Shown piece after piece: positions 46,976 through 56,131 of a stretch of DNA of 64,000 bases (its first letter is position 1; the number at the start of each line of letters is the position of its first letter). The notes under the pieces are model-generated. The model saw only the letters and a program-made list of their open reading frames with translations, ran no database searches and was not told the DNA's origin. The position numbers and the translations under genes were made by a program. Origin of the DNA: Hyphomicrobiaceae bacterium (GTDB taxonomy: Bacteria > Pseudomonadota > Alphaproteobacteria > Rhizobiales > Hyphomicrobiaceae); the NCBI GenBank assembly GCA_021730785.1, contig JAKFWF010000039.1, forward strand, positions 48,501-112,500, given 5' to 3'.

Positions 46976-47980
46976 TCAGGCATACGGCTTGCCGGTCGCG
47001 GGGTCGACGAACAGGTCGGACGTGTAGTAGCGCTCGGCCGACGACGGGGCGAACGTCACGATGGTTTTGCCGGCCATGTCGGGGCGTGCGGCGACCGTCA
47101 GCGCGGCCGCGAGATTGGCGCCGGTCGATATGCCGCCCGGAATGCCTTCGACTTTGGCGAGCAGCCGCGACACCTCGAACGCCATGTCGTTCGTCACCGT
47201 GATGACTTCGTCGATCAGCGCGCGGTCGAGGACCGGCGGTACGAAGCCGGCACCGATGCCCTGGATCTTGTGCGGGCCCTTCTCGCCCTTGGACAGCATG
47301 GGACTGGCGGATGGCTCGACCGCGAATACCTTCATTGCCGGCTGGCGCGGCTTCAAGACGCGCGCGGTGCCGGTGAGGGTACCGCCGGTACCAACACCGA
47401 CCACGAGCGCGTCGATTCTGCCCCCCGTGTCGGCCCAGATCTCTTCGGCCGTTGTCAGGTGATGCACTTCCGGGTTCGCCGGATTCTTGAACTGGCTCGG
47501 CTGCACACTGCCCGGCATCGATGCAATGAGCTCATCGGCTTTGGCGATGGCAGCTCCCATGCCACCGGCCGCCGGCGTGAGGACGAGTTCGGCACCGAGG
47601 TGCGCAAAGATCTTGCGCCGCTCCATCGACATCGATTCCGGCATGGTCAGGATGAGCCGGTAGCCGCGTGCGGCGGCGACAAACGCGAGGCCGACGCCCG
47701 TGTTGCCCGAGGTCGGCTCGATCAGCGTCGTCACGCCCGGCTTGATGTGGCCTTCGGCCTCCAATGCGTCGATCATCGATACGCCGATACGGTCCTTCAC
47801 GGACGACAGCGGATTGAAGAACTCGAGCTTCATGAGGATTTCGGCGCTGGTCTTGGCCGCGGCCGTGATCTTCGACAGGCGCACCAGCGGCGTCTGGCCG
47901 ATCGTTTCGGTGATGTCGTTGTAGACCTTGCCGCGGCCCCAGGACTTGGTTGCAGCGAGCGTCTTGATCTCAATGGCCAT
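46976..47980 (-). CDS. cysK: Cysteine synthase A
   Basis: A 334-residue PLP-dependent O-acetylserine sulfhydrylase. [20 protein letters not shown] carries the PLP Lys in the SSVKDR motif. [19 protein letters not shown] is the substrate loop, and [15 protein letters not shown] binds the PLP phosphate. [12 protein letters not shown] completes the active site. The start at 47980 gives the expected N-terminus with [18 protein letters not shown]. It is monocistronic as far as can be seen. Confidence 0.93.
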   Translation of the reverse strand: MAIEIKTLAATKSWGRGKVYNDITETIGQTPLVRLSKITAAAKTSAEILMKLEFFNPLSSVKDRIGVSMIDALEAEGHIKPGVTTLIEPTSGNTGVGLAFVAAARGYRLILTMPESMSMERRKIFAHLGAELVLTPAAGGMGAAIAKADELIASMPGSVQPSQFKNPANPEVHHLTTAEEIWADTGGRIDALVVGVGTGGTLTGTARVLKPRQPAMKVFAVEPSASPMLSKGEKGPHKIQGIGAGFVPPVLDRALIDEVITVTNDMAFEVSRLLAKVEGIPGGISTGANLAAALTVAARPDMAGKTIVTFAPSSAERYYTSDLFVDPATGKPYA

Positions 47981-48109
47981 GGAAAATGTCCTCCGTCGCA
48001 GGTGTGACACGGCTACATTGTGCACCAGGCGGCACATTGCAAGCGGGCGCCTTGGACCGCAATTGCGCGTGCTGCCGATGGTCAAGCACCAATTTGCCGT
48101 GCGAAAGGG

Positions 48110-48640
48110 CTATTGCACGGCAAGTTTGCTGGTCTTGCGCGCCTTGCGCACGGGCGTGCTTAATTTGCTCCGCCCCTGGCCGGTCGAGCCGAAGCCGCCG
48201 GCGCCGCGCTTGGTGGCCGACAGTGCCTTGATCGCTGTGATCGTTGCCCGGCTGACGGTTGCGACGACCATCTGGGCGATGCGCATGCCGCGCGTGATCT
48301 CGAACGGTTCGGCACCGAGATTGATTAGCAAGACCTGCACCTCGCCGCGATAGTCACTGTCGATTGTGCCCGGGCTGTTGAGGACGGTGACGCCGTGCTT
48401 CAGGGCGAGGCCCGAGCGCGGTCGGATCTGGGCTTCATGGCCGTCGGGCAGTTCGATGATCAATCCGGTCGGGACGAGGGCTCGGGCACCGGGCGCCAGC
48501 ATCACCGGCTTGCCGTCCAGCACGGCTGCGGCAAGGTCGAGGCCGGCGGCGTGGTCGGTCTGGTAGGCTGGCAGCGGCAGCCCATCGGCGTGGGGGAGGC
48601 GCTTGATGCCGAGCGTGATGGTCTTCGACGTCCTGGCCAT
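48110..48640 (-). CDS. dut: dUTP diphosphatase
   Basis: A 176-residue trimeric dUTPase hydrolysing dUTP to dUMP and pyrophosphate. Motifs in order: AAGLDLAAA (motif 1), [11 protein letters not shown] (2), [15 protein letters not shown] (3), [10 protein letters not shown] (4) and [10 protein letters not shown] (5). A basic C-terminal tail ([15 protein letters not shown]) extends beyond motif 5. The start at 48640 lies one base after the coaBC stop codon, an arrangement common in Alphaproteobacteria, where coaBC and dut form an operon. Confidence 0.95.
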   Translation of the reverse strand: MARTSKTITLGIKRLPHADGLPLPAYQTDHAAGLDLAAAVLDGKPVMLAPGARALVPTGLIIELPDGHEAQIRPRSGLALKHGVTVLNSPGTIDSDYRGEVQVLLINLGAEPFEITRGMRIAQMVVATVSRATITAIKALSATKRGAGGFGSTGQGRSKLSTPVRKARKTSKLAVQ

Positions 48641-48641
48641 G

Positions 48642-49871
48642 TCAAACGTCAACCTGGGTGCGGGCCAGATGCTCGGCTGCACGCGATACGAGGCGCTTTG
48701 CCACGTCACCCTTGGCCATGTCCGGCCAGCTCTCCACGCCGTCGGCCGTGATCAGGTGGACCGTGTTGCGGTCGCCGCCCATGATGCCCGTTTCATGTGA
48801 AACATCATTGGCTGCGATCCAGTCGCAGCCCTTCGATTTGCGCTTGGCCGTTGCATGCGCGATGACGGCTTCGGTCTCAGCCGCAAAGCCGATGACGAGT
48901 GCAGGGCGCTTCGCCGTGCGCTGCGACATGGTTTTCAGGATGTCGGGGTTCTCCGTCAGCGTCAGCTGCGGCGCGGCGGCGGCGCCCTTCTTGATTTTCT
49001 CGTCCGCAGCTTCAGCGACGCGCCAGTCGGCGACGGCGGCGGCGAAAATGCCGATATCGGCGTGCGGCGCTGCCAGCACGGCGCTGAGCATCTCTGCTGC
49101 CGTCTCGACCCTGATGACCTTCACGCCGGCCGGATCGGGCAGACTGACAGGGCCCGATACCAGCGTCACATCGGCGCCGAGTGCGCGGGCGGCGGCGGCG
49201 ATGGCATAACCCTGTTTGCCCGACGAGCGATTGGCGATGTAGCGCACGGGGTCGATCGGCTCGTGCGTCGGTCCGGCCGTGACCAGCACATGGTGCCCGG
49301 TGAGAGGTCCCTTTGCCGCACGGCCGATGACGCGGTCGATCGCCGCGATGATCTCGAGGGTTTCGGCAAGGCGTCCGATGCCCGCTTCGCCGCGTTCGGC
49401 CATTTCGCCGGCGGCCGGGCCGACGAACGAAATGCCGTCGCTCGATAGAAGTGCCACGTTGCGCGTGGTCGCCGGGTGGCTCCACATGCGGGGGTTCATG
49501 GCGGCTGCGACCAGCACCGGCTTGTCGGTTGCCATGAGGATGGCGGTGGCGAGGTCGTCGGCATGGCCGCCCGCCATCTTGGCCAGCAGATCCGCCGTCG
49601 CCGGTGCGACGACGATGAGATCAGCCTCGCGCGACAGGCGGATGTGGCCGATCTCGCGCTCGTCGTTGAGATCGAACAGGTCGCTAAAGACGCGGTCGTT
49701 GGTCAGCGCGCCAACTGACAGTTTCGTCACGAACTGGCTGGCCGCCTTGGTCATCACGCAGCGCACCGCATCGCCCCGCTCGCGCAGGCGGCGGATCAGG
49801 TCGAGGCACTTGTAGGCCGCAATGCCACCGCCGATGATCAGCAGAATGCGCCTTTGGCTCGTCTCGGTCAT
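48642..49871 (-). CDS. coaBC: Phosphopantothenoylcysteine decarboxylase / phosphopantothenate-cysteine ligase
   Basis: A 409-residue bifunctional enzyme of coenzyme A synthesis. The N-terminal flavodoxin-like CoaC domain has [20 protein letters not shown], the catalytic-His segment ([11 protein letters not shown]), and [14 protein letters not shown]. The C-terminal CoaB domain has [20 protein letters not shown] and GFAAETEAV, with WIAANDVS near the end. The start overlaps the upstream M24 gene stop by four bases (ATGA), so the two are coupled. Confidence 0.95.
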   Translation of the reverse strand: MTETSQRRILLIIGGGIAAYKCLDLIRRLRERGDAVRCVMTKAASQFVTKLSVGALTNDRVFSDLFDLNDEREIGHIRLSREADLIVVAPATADLLAKMAGGHADDLATAILMATDKPVLVAAAMNPRMWSHPATTRNVALLSSDGISFVGPAAGEMAERGEAGIGRLAETLEIIAAIDRVIGRAAKGPLTGHHVLVTAGPTHEPIDPVRYIANRSSGKQGYAIAAAARALGADVTLVSGPVSLPDPAGVKVIRVETAAEMLSAVLAAPHADIGIFAAAVADWRVAEAADEKIKKGAAAAPQLTLTENPDILKTMSQRTAKRPALVIGFAAETEAVIAHATAKRKSKGCDWIAANDVSHETGIMGGDRNTVHLITADGVESWPDMAKGDVAKRLVSRAAEHLARTQVDV

Positions 49872-51019
49872 TTGATCACGAAATCCAGATTGGCCTTGGA
49901 CAGCACCTCGCTGCCGGAAGGCGTCACGAGACTGGTGCGACCAAGCGTTGCTGCCAGTCCGGAAGCATCGTCGAAGATGATCATGTGGATGAAGAATACC
50001 ATGCCGGGCGCGGCCACCACGGGATTATCCTTGTACAGCATCGGCCAATCCATCCAGTTCGGCGCAAAAGTCGTGCCAAGCGAATAGCCGCACGCATTGA
50101 GGCGAGCCGACGACAGCCCGGCTGAATCGAGCGATTTCGCATGAGCATCGAACACCGCGCCGACCGTGCGGCCGGGCTTCAGGGCCGCTTCGCATGCGAG
50201 CAGCGCGTCCTGGGCGGCCTTCCACAACTCGAGCTGCCGGGCCGGTGGCTTGCCGACGCGCAAGGTGCGCATCAGCGCCGAGTGATAATGCCGGTAGGCG
50301 CCGGCGAACTCCAAGGTCAGCTGATCGTTGGCATCGAGGGTGCGGCGGCCGGTGAAGTAGCGGCACATCATGGCGCCCGATCCCGAGCCGATGATGAACT
50401 CGTTGGCTGGATCATCGCCGCCGCCCTTGTAGATCTCGCCGTGCATGGCGGCCAGGATATCGCCCTCGAAGGCACCGGGCTTGGCGGTAGCAATGGCGGC
50501 ATCCCAGGCCCGGTCGGCCAGACCGGCTGCGTGGCGAACATAGGTGATCTCGGCCGCACTCTTGACGAGCCGCTGCCGTGTGACGAGGTCGGACGCGTCT
50601 TCGAGGGTGGCAAAACCAGCCATTGCCGCTTCCAGCCGTTGGCCGTTGCGGGCAGTCAGACCATAGGCGTCGTATTCGACGCCGAGTTTGGCGCCCTTAA
50701 GCCCTAGTTCAGTGAGGATCACCTTGAGATCCTCTGCTGGATTGGCGCCTTCGCGGTCGACCCACACGCGGATGTCCTCGACCACAGACGTGAACTTTGC
50801 CTGCCGCTGGTCCGCCGAGCGGGTGAGCAAAACCATGCGCCCGTCGGCGGTCAGGACGATGGTCTGGAAGAACACGTAGCCGAAGGTGTCGTAGCCGGTG
50901 AGGTAATACAGGCTCTCCTGGCGGAACATGAGGAGCGCATCGAGGTTGCGCGCGCGCAGCTCGGCCATCGCCGCTGTGCGGCGGCCAGCTAGGTCTTCGG
51001 CAGTGAAGTGGATCGGCAT
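49868..51019 (-). CDS. M24-fold hydrolase, ectoine-hydrolase/creatinase-like
   Basis: A 383-residue pita-bread-fold protein. The N-terminal creatinase-type domain includes LLMFRQESLYYLTGYDTFGY. In the C-terminal M24 domain the usual Asp, Asp, His, Glu, Glu metal set is altered: LEFAGAYRHYHSALMRT gives Glu237 and His246, CGYSLGTTFAPNW puts Tyr312 where GHGIG has His, and FFIHMII places His345 for Glu. This pattern resembles ectoine hydrolase (DoeA)-like proteins that work without the classical dinuclear metal site. It is coupled to coaBC by an ATGA overlap. Substrate unknown; a zwitterionic amide is a reasonable guess. Confidence 0.78.
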   Translation of the reverse strand: MPIHFTAEDLAGRRTAAMAELRARNLDALLMFRQESLYYLTGYDTFGYVFFQTIVLTADGRMVLLTRSADQRQAKFTSVVEDIRVWVDREGANPAEDLKVILTELGLKGAKLGVEYDAYGLTARNGQRLEAAMAGFATLEDASDLVTRQRLVKSAAEITYVRHAAGLADRAWDAAIATAKPGAFEGDILAAMHGEIYKGGGDDPANEFIIGSGSGAMMCRYFTGRRTLDANDQLTLEFAGAYRHYHSALMRTLRVGKPPARQLELWKAAQDALLACEAALKPGRTVGAVFDAHAKSLDSAGLSSARLNACGYSLGTTFAPNWMDWPMLYKDNPVVAAPGMVFFIHMIIFDDASGLAATLGRTSLVTPSGSEVLSKANLDFVIK

Positions 51020-51096
51020 GGCAACAAATCCGGGTCGGGTGCAGGGCGTCGGTTGACAGTCGCAAGCCGGGCAGCTGATGTCGAGAGTGTCGAAAT

Positions 51097-51206
51097 GTAG
51101 GTTGGGTTAGGTGCCCCCTTGCGCCGGAACCCAACAACTCTAGCGCACCACCCGTGGAATGTTGGGTTACGCGCCGAAGTGGCGGCGCTAGCCCAACCCA
51201 ACCTAC
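51097..51206 (+). repeat. Palindromic GTAGGTTGGGTTA repeat, copy 2
   Basis: A 110 bp element that begins GTAGGTTGGGTTAG and ends CCCAACCCAACCTAC, with AACCCAACAACT and the central CCACCCGTGGAATGTTGGG. It aligns with the element at 18151-18256 in inverted orientation; the segments between the conserved blocks differ in sequence but keep complementary arms. It lies between the M24 gene and the second mttB and creates a spurious 5' extension of the mttB frame. Confidence 0.8.
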
Positions 51207-51253
51207 AAGCGTTTGTTCGAAATAATACGCGCGCAACATTTATGAAAGAGCGC

Positions 51254-52825
51254 ATGGCCGACGACAACACCAGCGATCAGAACGCCAAGCGTGAACGTCG
51301 CGGCGGCCGCGGCGGTCGAAGCAGCCGGGCCGAAGCGTTGGGCACGGTGCAGAAGCCGTTCCGCCAACCACGGCGCCGATTTTCGCCGACCGAGATCGTC
51401 AGCGCTGACGAACTGGAGGCGATCCACTTGGCTTCCCTCACCGTGCTCGAAGAAATCGGCATGGATTTCCTCGACGCTGGCGCCCGCGCCCTCCTGAAAA
51501 CTGCCGGTGCCGACGTGCGTGAGGGAAGCGAACGCGTGCGCTTCGACCGCGCCTTCATCCTCGACAAAATCAAGACCGCGCCGTCCGCGTTCTCGTTGCA
51601 TGCGCGCAACCCGGCGCACAATCTGCGGTTCGGCGGCGACAGCATCATCTTTGCCCAGGTGGCGAGCACACCCAACGCATCGGATAGTGACAACGGCCGC
51701 CGCCCCGGCAACCGCGCCGACTTTCAAAACCTCGTGCGGCTGGCCCAGAGCTACAACATCATCCACATGACGGGCGGCTATCCGGTGGAGCCGGTCGACG
51801 TGCACGCCTCGGTGCGCCATCTCGATTGCCTCTCCGACATCGCGAAGCTCACCGACAAGGCGTTTCATGCCTACTCGCTTGGGCGCCAGCGGAACCAGGA
51901 CGCGCTCGAAATCACACGGATTGCGCGCGGCATCACAGACGCGCAACTCGACGCCGAGCCGTCGCTGATCTCGGTGATCAATTCGTCATCGCCCTTGCGG
52001 CTCGATGCCCCGATGCTCGCTGGCATCATGGAAATGAGCGCGCGCGGCCAGGTCATCATCATGACGCCGTTCACGCTCGCCGGCGCCATGGCACCCGTGA
52101 CGATCGCGGGCGCCCTCGTCCAGCAGAACGCCGAGGCGCTGGCCGGCATCGCGTTTACGCAAGTTGTGAAGGCTGGCGCGCCGGTTGTGTACGGCGGGTT
52201 CACCTCCAACGTCGACATGAAGAGCGGTGCACCCGCTTTCGGCACGCCCGAATACATGAAGGCGCAGATCATCGGCGGCCAGCTGGCGCGGCGCTATAAC
52301 TTACCCTACCGCACGTCGAATACATGTGCGGCCAATACCGTCGACGCGCAGGCAGCGTGGGAGAGCGTGTTCTCGCTGTGGGGCGCCATCCAGGGCGGCG
52401 GCAATTTCCTGCTGCACTCGGCCGGCTGGATGGAGGGCGGGCTCACCGCGTCGTTCGAAAAGACCATCGTCGACGTCGATCTACTGCAGATGGTGGAGGC
52501 GTTCCTTGAACCGCTCGACGTCTCAGAGGATGCGCTCGGGCTCGACGCCATGCGCGAGGTCGGCCCCGGCGGCCACTACTTCGGCGCCGCCCACACGCAG
52601 GCGCGCTATCAGACCGCGTTCTATCAGCCGCTGCTGTCCGACTGGCGCAATTTCGAGACCTGGGCCGAGGCCGGTTCGCCGGTTGCCATGCAGAAGGCCA
52701 ACGCCGTGTGGAAGGATACGCTCGCCCGCTACCAGCGCCCGCCCATGGACCAGGCGGTGGAGCAGGAGTTGGACGCCTTCGTTGCCCGCCGCAAGGCCGA
52801 GGGCGGCGTGAAGACGGATTTTTGA
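51254..52825 (+). CDS. MttB-family corrinoid methyltransferase-like protein, paralogue 2
   Basis: A 523-residue relative of the protein at 33846-35390. It shares [57 protein letters not shown] and GGHYFGAAHTQARYQ. The N-terminal 45 residues are basic and disordered (RERRGGRGGRSSR). No in-frame amber codon occurs, so it is of the non-pyrrolysine type. The ATG at 51254 follows an AAAGAG site; ATG 51242 is an alternative, and the frame open to 51119 reads repeat sequence. No corrinoid-protein gene is nearby. It converges with the betaine-lipid operon. Confidence 0.85.
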   Translation: MADDNTSDQNAKRERRGGRGGRSSRAEALGTVQKPFRQPRRRFSPTEIVSADELEAIHLASLTVLEEIGMDFLDAGARALLKTAGADVREGSERVRFDRAFILDKIKTAPSAFSLHARNPAHNLRFGGDSIIFAQVASTPNASDSDNGRRPGNRADFQNLVRLAQSYNIIHMTGGYPVEPVDVHASVRHLDCLSDIAKLTDKAFHAYSLGRQRNQDALEITRIARGITDAQLDAEPSLISVINSSSPLRLDAPMLAGIMEMSARGQVIIMTPFTLAGAMAPVTIAGALVQQNAEALAGIAFTQVVKAGAPVVYGGFTSNVDMKSGAPAFGTPEYMKAQIIGGQLARRYNLPYRTSNTCAANTVDAQAAWESVFSLWGAIQGGGNFLLHSAGWMEGGLTASFEKTIVDVDLLQMVEAFLEPLDVSEDALGLDAMREVGPGGHYFGAAHTQARYQTAFYQPLLSDWRNFETWAEAGSPVAMQKANAVWKDTLARYQRPPMDQAVEQELDAFVARRKAEGGVKTDF

Positions 52826-52910
52826 AGGGTATACAACGCGCAGCCGCTGCACTGCGAATGTGATGTCGACGCGGCGGAGGTCCCATGCGCGATGCAATTT
52901 CGCGCCGGAG

Positions 52911-53567
52911 CTACTTCCGCCGCAGCACTGCGAGCGTGGCGTAGCCGCGATAGAGCGTTTCGATCGACGCGTCGAGCTGGTTGGCGGCAGCGACCCGGCG
53001 CAGCTCGGCTGGCAGGGCCGCACTCGGATGCACGTCGAATTTGGCGAGCCACGCGTAAAGCGCAGCCTTGGCGACCGTGGGATAGCCTTCGAGCTGGCCG
53101 AAGTCGACGACGTGCAGGCTACCACCCGGAGCCATCTGCCGGCTGGAACAGTCGAGCACCTGTTGCCAGGGCGGTATCATCGACAGGGCATAGGAGATGA
53201 ACAGGCGGTCGGCGCCATTGAGGCCGAACATCGACTTCAGATCGAAGTTTGTGGCATCGCCCTGGCTGATGGCTATGCGCCCAGCGAGGCCTGCCGACTT
53301 GATGCTCGCCTGCGCGGTCTCCAGCATGACGGCCGAAATGTCGAAGCCGTAGAACTTGGCGTTTGGATAGGCGCGGGCGGCAGCGATCAGGTTGCGGGCT
53401 GTACCACACCCCACTTCGACCACGGTTGCCCCGTCGGGCGCCCGCAAGGCCGCGATCAGCGCATCCCGGCCCAGCAGAAAGTTGCGGCGGGTCGCATCAT
53501 AGATGTGGCGCTGGTAGCGGTAGATCCGGTCCATGCTCTGGGCGGCCGGCAGTCTCGGGTCGCCCAT
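52911..53567 (-). CDS. btaB: Diacylglycerylhomoserine N-methyltransferase
   Basis: A 218-residue class I SAM methyltransferase. VVEVGCGTARNLIAAARAYP is motif I, YGFDISAVMLETAQ is motif II, and APGGSLHVVDFGQL the later strand. Its start overlaps the btaA stop codon (TGATG), and BtaB is the standard partner of BtaA, adding three methyl groups to diacylglyceryl-homoserine to make the betaine lipid DGTS. Without that neighbour the methyltransferase would be hard to name. It probably acts at the inner face of the membrane. Confidence 0.87.
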   Translation of the reverse strand: MGDPRLPAAQSMDRIYRYQRHIYDATRRNFLLGRDALIAALRAPDGATVVEVGCGTARNLIAAARAYPNAKFYGFDISAVMLETAQASIKSAGLAGRIAISQGDATNFDLKSMFGLNGADRLFISYALSMIPPWQQVLDCSSRQMAPGGSLHVVDFGQLEGYPTVAKAALYAWLAKFDVHPSAALPAELRRVAAANQLDASIETLYRGYATLAVLRRK

Positions 53568-54829
53568 CAGGCCGCCTTCACATAGAGATGGAAGCCGCCA
53601 TAAATTGCCGAGCGATCACGCGCCGTCCAGGCCTTGGAGCGCGCCTCCTCGTAGGTCCATTGCTTGAGGATCGCGTCGGGGACACGGCCGGGCAGCAGGG
53701 TGGGTGCGGCCGCGGTGCGGAAAATGACCCGGGCGCCGGGCTTGGCCGTGCGGGTGATCTCGGTCCACAGCTCGGTCAGGACTTCGTCCGACATCCAGTC
53801 TTGCGCATCGAGCAGCACGTACCGATCGAGGCTGGCCGCTGGCTGCTGGGTCAAGTGGGTGGTGAATGAGATCCGCCGCACGTCGACCCGGCCGGCGTTG
53901 CTGCGCACCTTGTCGAAGTTGGCCGCCTCCAGATAGGGTGGGACGCTGCCGCCAACCGCTGGATCATACTTGCGGGCGAAGGCCTGCCAGGCGAAGTAAT
54001 TCTTCTTCATTTCAAAGCCGCAGGCGAGCCGCTCGACCCGCTCGTGCAGCACCGCGCCGATCCCGTCCGGATGGTCGCCGGCCAACGCCTTGTATTGGGC
54101 GGGCGGAATGCCGAGGCCGAACAGGGCGGCCGGGCGCTTGATGAGCCAACGCACAAATGGCTTCTTGAACAGCGGGGCCACTTCGCTGTCGAAGATGCGA
54201 CGCTGCTCCTCGAGACTGGTCGAGGCCGCCAGGCGCCGCATGTCGACGCCATGGAAGCGGGCGATCATGTGGGCTGCCGAAATGAAGCGCCCGAGCAGGC
54301 CGTAGTGATAAATATTGCGCTCGAAGCGGCTGATATGGCGCCGCCCGGTCATGTCGCGGCTGTCCCAGTAGCCGCGCGTTTCCTCGTCGAGCCGATGGCG
54401 CAGGTACAGCTTGTAGTTCGAGACGTTTGCTGCGGTATCGGCGCGGCCGAAAAAGCGATGGAAGTCCACTTGTGACGGCAGGTGGGTGGCGGCGGCCAGC
54501 TTCAGTCGATTGAGCGCGACGTGGGCGCGATTGAGGTCGACCGCGGTGATGTGTGCCGGGCCAGCCGTCAGATAGCTCATCATGTTGCAGCCACCGGACG
54601 CGATCAGCACCATGCGGCTGTCGGCATCGATGGCGAGGGCTTCCAGATCGACGACCGGGTCTTCCCAGATCTGGGCGTAGACAAGGTTGGTAAACGCCAG
54701 CGTGAACAGGCGTTCGAGGAAGCCTTCGCGCGAAACGGCCTTGTGTCGATGGACGGCATTGCCGAGCAGGCGATCGACGTCGACGTCTTCGGTGCGCGCC
54801 CGGTTCGACGCATTGGAACCAACAGCCAC
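53567..54829 (-). CDS. btaA: SAM:diacylglycerol 3-amino-3-carboxypropyltransferase
   Basis: A 420-residue BtaA (DUF3419), which moves the aminocarboxypropyl group of S-adenosylmethionine onto diacylglycerol, the first step of DGTS synthesis. Recognisable segments are LAFTNLVYAQIWEDPVVDL, MVLIASGGCNMMSYL (SAM loop), HRFFGRADT, RFERNIYHYGLLGRFI and LDAQDWMSDEVLTELW. The GTG at 54829 is preceded by AAGGAG with 6-base spacing and gives the usual length; the upstream ATG at 54877 has no such site. It lies 50 bp downstream of plcP and overlaps btaB. Confidence 0.92.
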   Translation of the reverse strand: MAVGSNASNRARTEDVDVDRLLGNAVHRHKAVSREGFLERLFTLAFTNLVYAQIWEDPVVDLEALAIDADSRMVLIASGGCNMMSYLTAGPAHITAVDLNRAHVALNRLKLAAATHLPSQVDFHRFFGRADTAANVSNYKLYLRHRLDEETRGYWDSRDMTGRRHISRFERNIYHYGLLGRFISAAHMIARFHGVDMRRLAASTSLEEQRRIFDSEVAPLFKKPFVRWLIKRPAALFGLGIPPAQYKALAGDHPDGIGAVLHERVERLACGFEMKKNYFAWQAFARKYDPAVGGSVPPYLEAANFDKVRSNAGRVDVRRISFTTHLTQQPAASLDRYVLLDAQDWMSDEVLTELWTEITRTAKPGARVIFRTAAAPTLLPGRVPDAILKQWTYEEARSKAWTARDRSAIYGGFHLYVKAA

Positions 54830-54879
54830 GATGCTCTCCTTGCGAGGCGCGCAGCAGAGCCGCGCCGATGTCTTCACGT

Positions 54880-55686
54880 TCAGGCCGCGGCTGCCTGTGG
54901 CTCCAACTGGCGCGCTTCGGCTGCACGCTGGCGGGTGATCGCCAGCCAGTCGATCATGATCAATTCGCCGCTGTCGGTTTCCGCAACCGCCGTGCAGCTT
55001 TCAACCCAATCGCCCGTGTTGATGTAATGCAATGCGCCGATTCGACGGTTGGCGGCGTGGTGGATGTGTCCGCAGATCACGCCATCGGCGCCGCGCCGGC
55101 CGGCCTCGGCCGTGAGGGCTTCTTCGAATTGTCCGATGAAGTTCACAGCCGTCTTGACCCGCGCCTTGAGATAGCTCGACAGCGACCAGTAGCCCAGACC
55201 CAGGCGCCGGCGCAACCAGTTCAATGGCCCGTTGCATGCCAGCGTGAACTCGTATGAGCGGTCGCCGAGGAAGGCGAGCCAGCGGGCATAGCGCACCACC
55301 ACATCGAATTCATCGCCATGCAGCACGAGGTAGCGCTTGCCCGTGGCGGTTATGTGCAGGGTGTCGCGGCGGATTTCGATGCCGCCGAAGTTCATGTCGC
55401 AATAGGCGCGCAGGGCCTCGTCGTGATTGCCGGGGATGAACACGACCCGGCTGCCCTTTCGGGCCTTGCGCAGCAGCTTCTGCAGTACGTCGTTGTGGGA
55501 TTGTGGCCAGTGCGGGCCGCGGCGCACTTTCCAGAAGTCGACGATGTCGCCGACCAGATACACGACGTCGGCGTCCGCTTCCTTCAGGAACTCGAGCAGC
55601 GCTTCGGTTTGTGCAGCCCGAGTGCCAAGATGCACGTCTGAAATGAACAAGGCGCGGTATTGCCGCGCGTCCTGCCTCGTTCGCAC
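54880..55686 (-). CDS. plcP: PlcP-type phospholipase C (calcineurin-like phosphoesterase)
   Basis: A 268-residue metallophosphoesterase with FISDVHLGTR, YLVGDIVDFWKVRR, KARKGSRVVFIPGNHDEALR, VLHGDEFD and GVICGHIHHA. This pattern is shared by LpxH-like proteins and by PlcP, the phospholipase that converts phosphatidylcholine and related lipids to diacylglycerol during phosphate starvation in rhizobia and marine bacteria. Immediate linkage to btaAB, which uses diacylglycerol, favours PlcP over an LpxH role. The GTG at 55686 has AGGAG at good spacing. It is the first gene of the plcP-btaA-btaB operon. Confidence 0.82.
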   Translation of the reverse strand: MRTRQDARQYRALFISDVHLGTRAAQTEALLEFLKEADADVVYLVGDIVDFWKVRRGPHWPQSHNDVLQKLLRKARKGSRVVFIPGNHDEALRAYCDMNFGGIEIRRDTLHITATGKRYLVLHGDEFDVVVRYARWLAFLGDRSYEFTLACNGPLNWLRRRLGLGYWSLSSYLKARVKTAVNFIGQFEEALTAEAGRRGADGVICGHIHHAANRRIGALHYINTGDWVESCTAVAETDSGELIMIDWLAITRQRAAEARQLEPQAAAA

Positions 55687-56131
55687 GTCGCATCTCCTGT
55701 TCCCATGGAAGATCGCGGGACCACATCCGAGTAGTGTATCAGCGGTGTGACAATGAACGGTGCAAGAGTAACAGGGGTGCACTCGTCCACAGTTATTGTT
55801 AATCTCGATTATTGCCGCTGCGCGTTTCTTGCACGAATCAGCCGTCCGGGCCTAGGGCCGCTCACCGACATATGATCTCAGATGTCGTCAGATGAAATCG
55901 TGCATCGGTGACAGGCGGCGCGTCTTGATCATCGCAGCTTGGCGCGTGTTGCGCCAATCGGTGCCACCATTACACGAGCTGGTAACACTTGTCCGTTGCT
56001 GCAAGTATTTGTTGACGATGTATTTTGAGTTTTCATGTTGTTGTTCAGGTATTATTTAGTGGGGCGAGGTTACTTGAAGTGTGTCGTGTATGGGGGGCTC
56101 GCTGTAGCATCCCCGCGTGTCTGGGGGTCCC
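55687..56131. other. Divergent regulatory region between plcP and the sugar transferase gene
   Basis: These 445 bp are AT-richer than the coding sequence and lack a convincing gene. Towards plcP there are two half-sites GTGACA (55747-55752) and GTAACA (55768-55773), 21 bp apart in the same direction, which is loosely like tandem PHO-box halves on the opposite strand; this is weak evidence for PhoB control. Towards the sugar transferase there is an AT-rich stretch around 56000-56060 that may hold its promoter. Confidence 0.35.

Noticed and set aside
51119..51253. Upstream start for the second mttB
   Set aside because: The extension is repeat-derived; good starts exist at 51254 or 51242.
55747..55773. 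A PHO box as a separate feature
   Set aside because: Only two loose half-sites are visible and the middle unit does not match, so it is mentioned only in the intergenic note.
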